Positions 25,136 to 39,100 of a DNA stretch of 64,000 nt are shown here, one piece after another (the stretch's first letter is position 1; every line of letters begins with the position of its first letter). The notes beneath the pieces were generated by a model, which worked only from the letters and a program-made list of their open reading frames with translations, was not told the DNA's origin and searched no databases. A program made the position numbers and the translations under genes. This stretch comes from Formicarius rufipectus (lineage: Eukaryota; Chordata; Aves; Passeriformes; Formicariidae): NCBI GenBank assembly GCA_013399695.1, contig VXAU01004724.1, positions 1,159,205 through 1,223,204 of the forward strand, in the 5' to 3' direction.

Positions 25136-28100
25136 GGAGACTTGTCCCTCTACTTTAGTTATAAATTTTCTAAGTTCTCTAAACTTAGACAGCTGTATTC
25201 TTAGGACTGAGGCATTTAAAACATACATATTGTATAAAGTCAGGAGTTTTACATGCTCATACCTTGTCTTCTGTCCTAACAGTTTAAACAGGGCAAAATT
25301 TCTATTTATCCACATTGTATTATCCCTTATGTTTTCTGCCTGGTCTAGCTGCAGTTTCTCCTTGGGCGTTCACAGCCACAAGTTGAGGGATCATAACCCA
25401 GATTCCTGCTGTCCACTCCAGGGAGAGGTGAAGCTGTGACCAGAGTGACTGCACAGAGAATTCAGTCAATTCCCAGCCTCACGCCTTCCCTCTCCTCCTC
25501 TGTTCCAGGAACTCTCCAGCTGTCTCTTCAGCCTTCCCAGTGGCATCTTCTTATAGTCTCTGTTCCTCTTTTGTATGCTGAAGAGCATGTTATCTGCAGC
25601 CTTCTTTCCTTCTCTTCTGTTGGACTGGGCATGCCTAGGCTCCTTCAGAGCCCTTATCCTGCCAAGGCAATGAAAGGCAGTGCATTCATTGCCTCCCCTC
25701 TTTCATGCCATCCTTAACAACAACATCAAAATCCTTTCCGTCTCAGCCTTGCTCTTCTGTCAGGGTTTCAGCTGATTTTAAGTAGGTCTGCTGTGTTTGT
25801 CATTGGTGAGATTGGCCCCACAAAAACTATAGGTGTAAATTTAATAATAATAATAAAAAAAATCTGTAAACATTACTGCACTCAGCACCATGATTTTTAT
25901 AAAACATGAAGTAAAGCTGGCCGTCCATATCACAGATTTTGTGTGGTACCTGACAAGGCTTCCATTTCAAGGTTAGGCTCCTAGATCCTTTTCCAGGTGA
26001 GACACTAAAGACCAACACCCACGATGTTTCGGAAAGGAAGAATCATCTCAGACTGGTGTGGTGTCCTGCTGTAACTCAGAGAAGATTTTTCAAAGCCAAA
26101 TGAAAGCATGACAAATTGGTGAGAGGAAGGGTCAGTCAGTTGCAGGGGTTAAAACAATCCACAATGTTTGCCCTCCTGGCTACATTCATGGGCTGGCTGG
26201 CATTCCTGCTGCATGACAAATATGCTTGTCTTCCCAAGCTGGAAGGAGAAACAGCAAGAATGAGGAAGAATCAAGATGAAGTCAAGAGTGTGTTCGAAGG
26301 GTTTAAGAAATAAACTCCTCCTTTATGGAAGGATCTGGGATACTGATAATTATCCATAAAGAAAGTCATGGTGAGGAACCCAAAACCAGGGACCATGTCA
26401 GGCGTGCTGAGAGAAGACAGGACAGCAACATATGGGATGGAGGATCTGGAAAAAAACTTGTGCAAGATGTTGCTTGTCTATTAAGGCCTAAGTGACCTTT
26501 TAGAAGCCCTCATCATAGACATTGCTGAACCCTCATCAATCAAGTCTCCATGCTCTTCACTTTGTCCTCTTTCTATCTTTTCTGGGCTGTCTGAGATTGG
26601 TGTTAAAGAAGGAAGGCAGCCCAGCTTAAGGCTTCCACCTTGCTGTGTTTCTGCTGAACATGCTTAATCTTCTACCAGTGCTGACAGTTTGTCCTATCAA
26701 TAGCCAGAGGTGACATTTCTGGCACAATAAATGGTGAGCAACTGTGGTGGTGTGACAAAAAATGAGGTTCCTGGAGTCTTTCTTTCATGCACTCCTGAGA
26801 ATCTCTGCATGGCCTGACCTGCTACCTGCATGTGCTTGGCAGAGCACAGGTGAGCCATGGAGTTAAAGATCACATATGATAAAATAAAGAATCCCGGCTC
26901 CCAAGACATAGAGGCTAAGGAGGAGTGTAGAGGAGGGTACAGCACACACTGTTGTGGGCTGTGCTGAAGAAGGTTCAGCTGCATTTGAGCCTATTCTACT
27001 TTCACAGTACATAATGGGTAAGTGGGTAAATAGGTCACCGTGGGCATTCAGTCACCACTAGAGCAAGACTTGAAAGTTCAGCTTGTGTTCATCTTTAAAC
27101 AAGGGAGGGCAGCAGCTTTTGTGATAGCTGGGGCCAACTGCCTCACACATCTCTGTCTCACCCCTCCTCCCACTCCTGTGTCCTGAGAGAGACACAGCTG
27201 TGCATGTCCAGAGGGAGCTGGGAAAGGAAAGAGGTCGATCATTAGGGTTTCTAGATTCCTTAAGGTCACAGCCTCAAGAATCCATTTTGACAGTCCCTCC
27301 TCAGCTGTGTTTCTTTAAGATACCATAGGAAAGCCTTGGGTATGGAACGCAAACAGCTGTGGGCATGCATGGAAACATACCAGGCTGTGCTATCTGAGCT
27401 AAAGGATCCTTCAGGATTCTTGAGAGTTTGGTAATACCAGAATCATGGCTGTCCTTGACAATGTAAGCCTGGAAAAGTATCCTCAATTTTGTGTATGTCC
27501 TCCCTGAGAGGCTCAGTTTGCTGTGGCACAGCCACTGTGATGTTCCTTGTCTGAATGAGTCCATCATGCACGTGTAAATGGCTTCTCATGAATTGGACTT
27601 CTACTTTTAATCTGATCTAAATTCTAGGAATTCTTACCTGAGTAACAGGCAACTGCAAATAAAGCTGTGATGGGCAGTTTCAGGCAATTGTAATATAAAT
27701 GTTTATACTACTTGGCATTTATCTAGAAATACATTTATTTACATTGTAAGTGAAATGAATCCCAGTGACTACTGGAAAAAAGCCTGTAAATGTTCAAGTA
27801 GCTACTGAGATCCGCAGCAGGCTGGACCAGTGGAACAACAGAAGGTTTTCTTAAACTCATTGGCACTTGGCCTAAAATAAAAAGCTACAATCAATGGATT
27901 TCAACAGTTTACAGACCATGATAGCAAAATAAACAAAACTTTGCACGGCTATGTGCTCGATTTCCTTGTTTACCACAAGACTATCTTGAACAGTCACACT
28001 TCAGCTCTATATTTAGGCAACATCCATGGAGAGGAACCACAATATCCAGAGCTCGTATGAGCTGTGCATTTCCCAGGGAGACCTCAGTTGATGTCTTGTT

Positions 28101-31100
28101 TGCTCTTCCAAAGAGGGTGGCTCTGAGCCCCCTCTTTCCTGCCACATCCTTCTGAGAGACATAAAGCAGCTCATTTCTTCCTCACACACCTTGGGATGTG
28201 CCAGGTGGATTCCTCACAGGTGGACAGTGGTGCCAGCATGGATTCTGTGCCACACAACCCGTAAACAAGCTGCCAAGAGCTGCTGGATGAAGCAGAAATT
28301 GCATGTTGCAAAATAAGACCTCAGTTTAATCATTCTTGAGGTAATGTACATAAGAAGGGAATGAAACTCCTCTCTAACGGAGTGATGTATTTGCTTATTG
28401 TCTGAGGAACTAAACGCTGTGAAAAAGGAAAGCAGGATCTGTAAAGTGTTGTGTAATTCAGACCATAAAACTTGCCTTTTACTGACTACAAATGTAGTGA
28501 TAGAAACCATCCCTTGGTGCAAGACTGAATTTAAAATGAAAGAGTTGTTAAGATTATACCATAAAATTCAGTCATACTGAAAACGAAAGCAAAACCCATG
28601 AAGGATTTACATGAATCCTTCAAGTGACATTAACCTCATGAAAAATCTGCTTTGCTTTGTCTGCAAGGGTTTCGGGAGCAGGAGGATTTAGTGCTGAGGA
28701 AGCACACGGTTTATCTGAATTTTCCCTTCAGCAGCTGTAGATGGGTTTTAAACATCCCCACATCCCCTCAGGGGCTCCTGGATATAGGTGGTGATTTTGG
28801 TTTTGGACCTCAGGGGATGTGCATTCTCACCACCCTGTTAAGAGAGGGAATCTGACTGACAAGACTTTTATAAATCACTTTAGCAAATGCTGCTTTTCCC
28901 TTTTCCCCTAAATGTGTTCAGGGATCCTATGCAGCACTTACGGAGGTCAGGCTGAGCAGCTGTTGCCCTCATAATTTCCCATTTTCAGTCACACTTGACA
29001 AAACTGTGGCTTTTTTCCTCTCCTCTTGAAAAGACTAATGTCTGATGTCTGCTCAAATTTACCAAGTAAATAAAACATTGTGTGGTGACCCTGTGTACAT
29101 TTAGGAGTGTAAAAATTGGCAGAGTAGGTTTGTTTGAGCTGTTTTAGACTAAGGGCAACCATTCCCATGGCACCTGCCTCTGCATCAGCCAAAGGGCCTC
29201 TCTTTAAAGGCAACACATATTCTACTATCTACATTTGGACAAGTGACTCTTCACCCTTTGGCTTTTATTCTGTTTGGCCCCTTCAAAGACAGATAAAAGA
29301 TGATGATGATTATTTGCTAATAAAATTGTGTTATAATTTTAACCTGTTAAATGTAAAGGTACTAATACTATGTAACATAATTGTTACAATTATGAAATAT
29401 AATTTAATGTAGTTATTAGCAGTATCTGAAAATGGAGCTGGAAAAACGTCTAGCATGCTCTGCAGCAGAAAACATTTCAATACCAAGCCTTTATAATAGA
29501 GATAAACTGCATTTAGTTATGTTCATGTATTCTTCAGCCTAGTCAAGGCAATTTGTTGGTTTTCCTCTTTGAAATAATAAATTTCTGTTTGTACTTCTCA
29601 CCTGTACACTGAGTAAATGCAATGTCCATGAAATGTTGGGAATTACATAACAGTTAAAATTCAATTACTACAGATTTACGTTTGTTTGTTTGTTTGTTGG
29701 TTTGGTTTGGGTTTTTTTTGCCTTGAGGTTAATCACTTAATGTGAATCCTGAAATCACTGACAGCTTTTTAGTGGCTTCAGTGGGGCTGGGACATCAAAG
29801 CAGACACATCTCAGAAGAGACAAAGAAAAAACACTCCACAGTAAAGTAAGACAATTACTTTGCTACTAGAAAAATGCTATCAACTACAATTAGAGTTAGC
29901 ATGCTGTTTGTGGAGGTAATTTCTGCAAAAACATGAGCAGTTCCTGCCTATTTTTATACCTATTTGGTTATAACAATATCTTATAACTGGTATAGACCCA
30001 CAGACATTTTCCCCTTCTTAGTGGTGCTATCGTTTACAAGTACTCTGTTTTTTGCACCTGACAAGTCAAAAGCATATGCATTCCAATTTTGTCCAAAAAG
30101 AAGATTGCCCCAATTTATCTCAATCTTTTCTAAATTGGTGCAGTTACATTCATATGTGTGTGTTTGCAGCTGAGGGTGTTGATCTGCACTTCTCTTTCAA
30201 TTAATCTCTCCGGCAGTTGCAGCACATCCTTCCTCCCAGCCAGTCCCTATGTGTGCTCGGGAGAAGTTCAAAGACTGGAACTAGAAAAGGACTGGGCTGC
30301 AAACTAGAAAAAGCAGAATTGAAACTGAAGTCACAATGTGTTTTGCTTATTGCTCAGACCTCTTTTGTAGTGTGACACCTCACCGTGCCCCAGATTAGGA
30401 GGCTTGTCACCAGGGACTGTTTGCAGCCTGTGTGATAGACCACATTTTCTAATGCTGTTGAAATACATTGCCCTTTCTAGAGGTGCAGTGCAGGAATAAT
30501 TAACATTTACCGAATTCTAGCAACAATTTGTCTTTATAGGACTTGAGCTTAATGACCACCTTTAAACTTCTGCTGACAGTCATTCTCACCTTTCCCTTCA
30601 GGATTCAACTTGACCAACATTTAAGCAGACAGATGCTGACACTCCCGTCACTCCAGGGGGTTCTGCTCATCACCAGCACCTTGTCCCTGGGCTCCTGGCT
30701 TCTTCATGGTATTGTAAATATATATGCAGTTCCTCAAGGAACTGATAAACCTGGGGGAAAAAAAATGTTACTTTTAACCATATGAGTCTCCTGATGCCAC
30801 TTAACTCTGTGGATATAGAACCAATTTTGCCAGGAGAGAGGAGGAGGTAACACAGCTGAGATTGATGGCTGGAGGCAAGAGAAGAGGAGGACAACACATT
30901 TCACTGGCTGTGCTGATTTGGAGCATTTGTCTGATGCCTAAGGACTTTAGTGTATTTTGTAGGTTTTCTATCTATACAGTCCACCCTTCAGTTACAACTT
31001 TTATTTCATGTGACACCTCCTCCTAAGGAATTCTTCACTTCTGTTTCGTGTTGACTAAGTGCGTCTGGTGGCATCTCACCCTGGGAGAGGTGCGTGTCTG

Positions 31101-32720
31101 GGGGTGACTCTCGCTGCCTGGGATGCCATGCAGGACTCCAGGGACCAGGAGTGCAGCCCACAGTTAGCACCAGATATTCAGTGACAACAAATGGACCCAA
31201 AGACTTTGCCATGGACAATCTGAAAGACAAGAGTAAACCAAAAGCTTATTTGTGCTTACATGTGCCTGCAATTAAACCACCAGCACACTGAAGTCTTAAT
31301 CCAATTGAAAGTTCTTTGATTGCAGCATTTAAAAATGTGCCTTCATTACAAACTCAGCAGGCCCAATTAGTATGCAGTGATACACATTAAAAAGTGCTAT
31401 AGGAATATCAGGACAGCCTGGGGGATTTGGGGATGGTAACTGCTCCTGAGGATACAGATGTGTTGCTCAGGAGTGGAATCATCAGAAGCTGCTACCAGGC
31501 AATTTGGGACCTGAGAGGAACCTCAAGGGATCAGAGGCAGGACCTACATCATCTCATCCTTCAGAAGGAGAGGAGACTGGAGAGGGCCTCCCAGCCACCG
31601 TCTGCCACGAGCACAGACAGAGCAGCCCCAGGGAAGCAGAGCAGGGACATGTGCTCCTTTCCTCAGGACTGCCAGTGAACCAAGTGCTGGCAAATGATTT
31701 TGGTTAATAGTCTTTCATGTTGGATTTATCTCATGCACAGATGCAATATAAATTGGGACATCTCATTTAACAACAACAAAAAAGGCTCCAGCCCCTGTCT
31801 TTGTGTTGGTTTCTTTGGATTAAGGTAGAGAGGCCGTGATGGTCATGAGAATAACTGTGACAAAAGAGGTCTCTCTGATTCAGCATGGTCTCACACCTGC
31901 CTTTTTGTTGAAGCCTTATTTGAGGTCCCTGGGATATGACTGAGCTCTCACTCACTCAACTGAGCTCTGGCTCTTGTATGTCGTTTTCTCACCAACTGCT
32001 TTGCTGGTCCGTTGGTTCTAGATACCAAAGAAACAGGACATGAAAAGGGGCCACAGACTGGCAACCATTCTCAGTTATACAAAATAATCAAACTAACCTC
32101 CTTTTATAATGCCAAGAATGAAAAAGTGTTGGTAAAGTGACAGTTGGACAGGTTATGGATTAATCATAAATTAGTGTTGTGGATGCTCAGAACACCACGA
32201 CCTGTTCTGGCTGAAGAACGTCCTAGTGATCATTGCTGCTTCATGGCTCTTCTGTATTGCCATTTTGGAGGCAGGTGGACTTTGAGATGATGGCTTAGGA
32301 GGGTCTGTAGGCATCTGTGTCCTGTCAGTGCAAGCTCTGAAGCAGAAGAGATGACGGATGAGCATGTGAAGGTCTCAGGGTTTTGAACTCTACGTGTTAT
32401 TTCTGCCTTAGAGAAGAGGGCTTCCCATGCTTTGTGGGAGCACATCCAGTACATTAAAGGTCAACACTTCAGAGGAACTCTTTTAGGAGGCTGGGAAGCA
32501 GAAGTTCAAGATAAATTATAAAGTTATTGTAGTTGAACATGTTGCTTCCCATCACCCGGGGTAAGGTAATTTGTTCTGAGCAAGCTTCAAGTGAAAGGTA
32601 TTGAGCCCTGACAGAAAACTTCTCCCTGAAGGTTCAGCAAGGGCAGTCCCTGCCTGTTCTTGTCCTTCTGGCCTCATCTGTGCCTTCCTGCCCTCCCCAT
32701 CAGCATTTCTTCAACACCAG
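25136..32720. other. Long non-coding stretch
   Basis: No gene recognised. It holds an AAT-rich microsatellite near 25838-25862 and a TTTG repeat at 29679-29720. The frame at 26116-26313 (plus, 65 codons) has a hydrophobic segment followed by a charged tail but matches nothing I know and lacks convincing exon borders. Confidence 0.5.
29679..29720. repeat. (GTTT)n/(GGTTT)n simple repeat
   Basis: Five GTTT units pass into GGTTT units and a T8 run. Low-complexity microsatellite. Confidence 0.8.
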
Positions 32721-32815
32721 TGGGAGCCAGCCCAGGGAGCCAAAATGGCAGAGAGAACATCCCTTCCTCTGAAGGGTGAGTTTAACTGGCTCCTGGGAGG
32801 AGCCCCAGTGCCAGT

Positions 32816-32856
32816 GAGGAGGAGGAGGAGGAGGGGAGGAGAAAGAGGAGGAAGGG
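32816..32856. repeat. (GGA)n-rich purine tract
   Basis: Seven or more GGA/GAGG triplets in a pure purine run. Apparent Arg/Gly-rich reading frames across it are low-complexity translations. Confidence 0.75.
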
Positions 32857-33110
32857 TAGGAACAGGTGTTGGGCACAGCAGAGGGGGAGCTTTACAGCTG
32901 CACAGAGTGGTTTGACAGGCTTGGCCATAATGCCAAACCACACCTTGAGTTACACCATGCCAGCGTGGAGCTGGGCTATGTGAGCATGTGGGATGGGTTA
33001 CCAAGGCTGCCCTGCCATGGCCCCATTTTGTGGTCACACTGTCAGTGCAATGGTTTTCCCATTCAAGGCTGGCATCCCCTGCAGCCTTAAGGGAAGTGTT
33101 TGATTAACAG

Positions 33111-36100
33111 GTGAGTCCCAGGAGCTGCAGGGACTGAGAGTTCTGTGTGCCAGCCAGCCTGTGCCTGGGTTCTTGTCAAATGCAGTCAGGGATGTTAAAT
33201 GAGAGTTACAGAACATGAAGCACATGCTATGCATGCATGCCTGTGCAGTGGCGTTACAGAAGAGACTGAGGTAGAAGGGCATTTTGGGTCAAGATTGGTC
33301 TCTCTGAACTTTAAACCTCTGCAGTAGCTGGCAAGGCTCCCTTTGGAGTCAACCAGAGAGGAGCAGCTGGCTTAGGGTGCAGTTCATCCCATTCTTTGTA
33401 GATGCACACAGATAAAGGTGATAAATACTCCTCTGAAATTTTAAAAAGACGAAATTCTCCATAGGCAACTGTTTTCAAATGAGAGAATTGTGCCCTGTGA
33501 GGGCCTGCTTCTTTCCTGGTGACACTTCAGAGAGCCTTTGGTGGCTTGCTGGGGTGGACTCTTGGCCAGAGGAATCCCACCATTTCTCTTCCGGGGCCTG
33601 TAGGGTGAGGAAATGTGAGTAACATATTAGTCCATGTTTGCAGAATCATAAGCACATTCTCATCGCAAAGCAATAACTAAAACTTGCATCAGACTGAGAG
33701 GGAAAGGTAGTGATGAAAGAAGGAACTGCATTCCATTCTCCAAAGAACAAAAAGCTTTTGAAAGAAGAAGAAAACTGCCACAAATTCAGCTTTGTTCTGG
33801 ACTGGTGCAGATATTTCTACGCAGTGTGATGCTGAGCACAAAGCTGCTTCTTTGCAGCTCAGCCTTGACACCTGTATTGAAGTTTGCTTTGGTTTCTCTT
33901 GCCATTAGCATCTTCAGATGTTTTGGGGTTTTATTTTTTATTTAGAAAAGTGTTATTTGGCTCCCTCTAAAGCCAAAGGTAGATGCTACTCCGTTTTTAT
34001 TCTGAACATCAATCTACATTCAGGGCTGTGTAAACCCTCGAAGCGATAATTGTTCCAAAATAGACTGTTCTGTTCAGCGTGGAAGCCCAGGCTGCTGCTA
34101 CAGAGTTTTGCCAGCTATGAGAAACTGCCAACACACCTCCATCTCCTGAGGGTATAAAGAGGCAGAGCTGCCTCTTTGCTGCCAGGAGAAACCCCACGTG
34201 CAGGCACAGTTACGCTGGCAACACTGGCAGCACTCCTTCCCTCCAAGGGCTGGTGGCTCTGCCATGGCAGCGAGAAACAAAGGTTACCTGGGTGTTTTGC
34301 CAATGGAGTGCACAGGTCAGACTTAAGTGCAGCAGAAGTTGTACCTATTTGTGCTTGACCTTGCTGTCTGTACGTTTTATTTCTTTCAGGACAGGTTTTG
34401 ACTGCTGATTTTGACTTATTCATTCTGGGGTTGCTGGCGATGGGCTATTTAGCATATTAATGGGAATAATCACCCTTCAGAGAGTTCTTTTAACTGTCAC
34501 AATTCATCATAGATTGCTAAACTTCCCTTGCATTATCTTATTAAATAGTGTGCATCTATTCAAATGACATTTATTCTTAATAGCTCTGAGATGCTCATGT
34601 AAGTGTAAAATACACGTTTAAGAACAATTTCTTCTCCCTCCTTAAATCTGGGTTTCATCTGCTGTTTTATATAAATGAGGGGTCACACTTGACCATTGTG
34701 TCATAACATTTACCTGATTTTGTAAAAACCATGCACTCCTGTGATGTTTTTGAAAGGAAGTAGACATACACTGCAGCAGCTCCTTTCTCCTTAAGAAGAA
34801 GGCATATCCCTTTGCCTCTTCTGCTTAGGACAAGAAAACATGGGGAACAATGCTGTCATTTAAACCAACCTACTAATATTTGATTCTGCAAGACTTAAAT
34901 GGTGTCATTGCACAGTTTCACTTCCTCTCCAACAGAAAGAGAACTACACTGTATGAAATAATGTGTTGATATTCCTCTCCTATTCCAGACAGAGTTACAA
35001 AGCACATTAATATGACCACTGCATCAAACACTTTCATTCCTTCCGCCAAAAGCAATTTAAAATTAATTTTTTGAGCGGGTTTTCCTTTCTTGACCTCTTC
35101 TCTAAATGAAAATGATCCTCAGAAAATTTTGCTTGAGATAAGTAATTGGCCTGGATAAAAGTCTTTGCCCTCTAGAAGCATTTTCAAGTATTTGGAGTGA
35201 TAAACTCTGTCCCTAGAGACCAGCAATCCAGCATTGCTGTGATTCTCTCAGTGGCAGATAGGATAGATGTGTAAGTTCAGGTATGCATTTCAAGAGAGTA
35301 CATTTAGGCTACTATTAAAAAATCACTTTGGATAATGTAAAGTAACATGCTTTCAGAGAGGAAGTTTTATGAAGTTCATAAACCTGTTGGATCATAGATA
35401 AATGACTGCAGAAGTGACAGCTCAATGACAGCTCTCAAGCAGCATGAGAGGCCGTGGTATAGACAGATTCAGCCTGAAGCACCTGGATGGGGACAAGGTG
35501 GGCACAAGAAGGGAATCTGAGGATGTACAAGGTTAATTTCAGGCTCTGCTGTACAATGCTCAGTGTTCATGCATAGGCTGTACTCTCTGCTCAGTTGCAC
35601 AGGAAATAGTGGCAAGATCAGTGTCAACCTACAAGAAGCCTTTTTAGGTTACTATAAGGAAAGAAAGCAGGGCAGAAGAATCAGGGAAAAGGAAAAGAGA
35701 AGCTGGGATCAGAAGAGAATTTCTTCTACTAGAATAGTAGAATTACTACTATTAATAATTCTATTACTAGAATAATTTCTTCTACTAGACTAACTTTCCT
35801 GTCCTCTGTAGTCTCCCTTGGGCAGCCCAAGCTTGCTGCAGGGACAGCTGTACAAGCTGAACTATAACACAAGTCCTTTTGCCAGGCCCTTCTGTATTCC
35901 CACCTACCTTATTTCCTCTAGCCAAAATAAGCAGGAAACATGACTGAAAGGGCTAAATATGTATCTAAACAGTGCAGGTGAGTGTCCTGTGAAGAGAATG
36001 GCCTTCTTTCTTGTCTCCACCACTTCTTTGCCATGGTAGGTGATTTCCTTGTGCTGTTTCAATGTTGGTCCTGTCCCACAGTCTCTACCAGCCTTGAAAT

Positions 36101-39100
36101 GAAATCAAGCAGCACCCCAGCCCAGGACAGCAGGTTGCCACTCATTTTTTTCCACCAGAGATTTAAAAGGAAGGTGGGCAATTCATTGTGTGGGAGGACT
36201 GGAAAAGGAACTTCAGCTAAAGCAGAGGTGTTGCACTAAAAATTTCTTGCAATGGAGAAACTCTTGAATGTTCTTAATTTCAAGGAAAATGTAGATTTTG
36301 TGGGCTGTTTGCCAAAGATTTATTATGCATGTGTATTCAAATAAAGGCCATGATATTTGCTTAGCAGCAGGAGAGCAATAATGTGTGACAATGCTCTCTT
36401 GCATCCATTCCCCACAATCTGGCCAAAGCAACCTTTCCACACACTGTATAAAAAAAGTCTCCTGAGATAATTTTTCTTTACGATGCCAACTTAAAATTTT
36501 ATTCTGCTGTTTTCTCTAATACTGTTACTTGTCTTCATGATCATTTTCTTAACTGATTTACAACAATTTTGCCTTTCATGTGCACAATCTCAGGCGTGGA
36601 GGTTGCAGACAGGTAGGAATGGAGACACCATCACATGGCATTAGCTCAGTTCCTCCATCCCAGGAATGTGCCTCCAATTCAGGCCACGCTTAATGGGCAC
36701 AGATTAAAAGTACTGAAGGAAAGAAAAGTTTGCTTAATCCTGGATAGGGAGTAAATATTAAGTCCATATCCCATGATGACTCAATGGGTGAGAGAAACCC
36801 TGAGAGCTTATAGAAACCCTGTGGAGAGGAAAACAGACATGAAAGACTGATGATTTACACTTAGTATTTGAAAGACGTATAAACAAATCCTGGTTAAGTC
36901 CCTCTGATAGGTGAATCACTGCCACCAGTATTAGAATGGCAGATGATGCTAATGTTCAAAATGATTGCTGAGATGGCAGTTCTTTCCTAAATCCCTGTTT
37001 TCGGTTGCTCCATATCTTACCGTTGGAAGTGAAATTTTTCCATTAGCCTTGACTTGGAATTGAAAAATTGTGGACTTTCAAAACTCAATTTCAAACAATG
37101 CTACCCAGCATAAAATAGACTCTGTTCTTCTGAAAAATGTGTGTCAGCCTGACATTTTCTAGCAAAGCTGCTGGCTTTATAATTTTCAGTCTTATGATTC
37201 TGACAGGTTGGGAAAAATGTGCCAGCACAAATACTATACAGATATTAGGGTTTAGGAAAAATTGCTCTGTATTTGGGAAAAGTTGATTTTCATTTTTTAT
37301 ATTCAGAATAAAGCAATTACTGGTGACATAGATACTCTCATAAAGAGTTTTGAAACCATTCTTTCAGCTACAAATCATTACCTGATTTTATTAAAGGGGT
37401 TATTTGGAAGCGCCATACAGCTCCTGTATATGGATGATAACACAGGTCTCGTATTCTGTGTGAGCACCGCTGAGATGTGTCCAAAGCCCACCTGACCCAC
37501 CACCTGGTTACCTGTGGCTGGGTTTGTGGAGCTGGAGCCAGGGCAAAAGGAAAACACTTGGGGTGTGGTGGAGACAGGACCACAGCACAAGCAGAATTAA
37601 TAACAGGCCTTGTGGTGATTGGGGTTAGGGCCTGGATAAAATACCTGATTTTTTAAGAAACAAGGATTTTTTTAAAAGCTCCACAGACATTTGGATGGTG
37701 AAGTGCTATTGTTCTGTGCCTCTGTAGTGGAAAGGGTTGCTTGGGAATGTTGACTCCAGTGACTGACATTTTTGCCTGCTCTAGGTCAGCAGCTGAACTG
37801 TGGCTACCAGAAAGGCAGAACATTTGTAATAAAACAGGTATCAGGACACTTGTAAAAGCAAAGCAGGTATCCCGTGTCTGGAGCAGGAGTTTTCTATCCA
37901 TTCCCTGCAGGCTCAGAAGGTCCGGAAAGTTGAGGGTGAGCAATCCTCCCTGCTCTGCTGAACCTGATTAAAGTGTTTCCAATTAATAGCTCATTCATAA
38001 CAGGATAGGGGGGCTGAGAAAAGGCTGCAAAAGCTGACAGTGGTCCGCTTTTTAAAAGTCTTTAGAAATCACTGTTCTCACAGCAGAGGGGTGTCTTTTA
38101 ATTATATTTTATATGAATCCCTTTTAGAAATGGTTAAGGACACGCTGTTAGGTGAACGACCAGTCCTCTCCCCAGGCAGCAGCCTCTTGCTGGCACGGAC
38201 TCATCGCGTTTCAGCAAAGTACTTAAGTACGTGCTTAACTTTAACCACCTGAACTGTCCCTCTGGAGCCACGGAGATGACTCATGAACTAAAGTTAGGCC
38301 CCTGCTTGCGTATCTTGCTGACTGTGGGCTCCTGTAGTATCGACTGCCAGATGTTTGGGAGAGGAAATGAAAGAAACTCTGTCGTGGACAGTTAAGTGAG
38401 TAATTAACTAACAGAAGAAACTTTGTATTGTATCCAAATATCAGAGAAGTAATGTGACTGTGGAGGTTTTGGTTGTCCAGACATAGGTTTAAACCATTTT
38501 TAGCCCATTTCAGGTCTTGATCTTTTATGTTTATTCCCCTGTATTCTTGTCTAATACTCCAGTCTGTTCTCACTGGACTTTTTCAACTTTGCGGTTTTAT
38601 CCTAATGTAAGTATGCATTAATATTCTTCATGTACTCACCATTAAATACAAAATTACTGGGTAAGAACATATAATAGAAGAAAGAAAAATGCTATGTTCA
38701 GAGGATGTAATGCTGCATTGTAGAAAGGCTAGAGTAGAAGATGGTGGGGTTTTCAATGTACCTCTACTTTTGCAATCCGTACTCTGGTTTTCTTTTCTTT
38801 CTTCCTTTCCAGCATACTCATCTTCCACTTGGATTGTCTTCCAAAAGCTTCTTAAGGGACGACAGCACAACCTCTGCCCAAACAGCACAGGGATGGGATA
38901 GTGTTAATGTCCTTTACCATAAGCAGCACTCATTACAATAAGGTCTTTCATTCGGATTACACAACCACGCACAATGCCCCACACCGGTCAGCTCGCACAG
39001 CCAGAGCCCCGTCTTAAAGCAACCCTTCCCACAAATCAACACGCAGGCTGGATATCTCCAGTGTATACTCTACAGGATGGATGAGGAAACTGTCCCTTGC

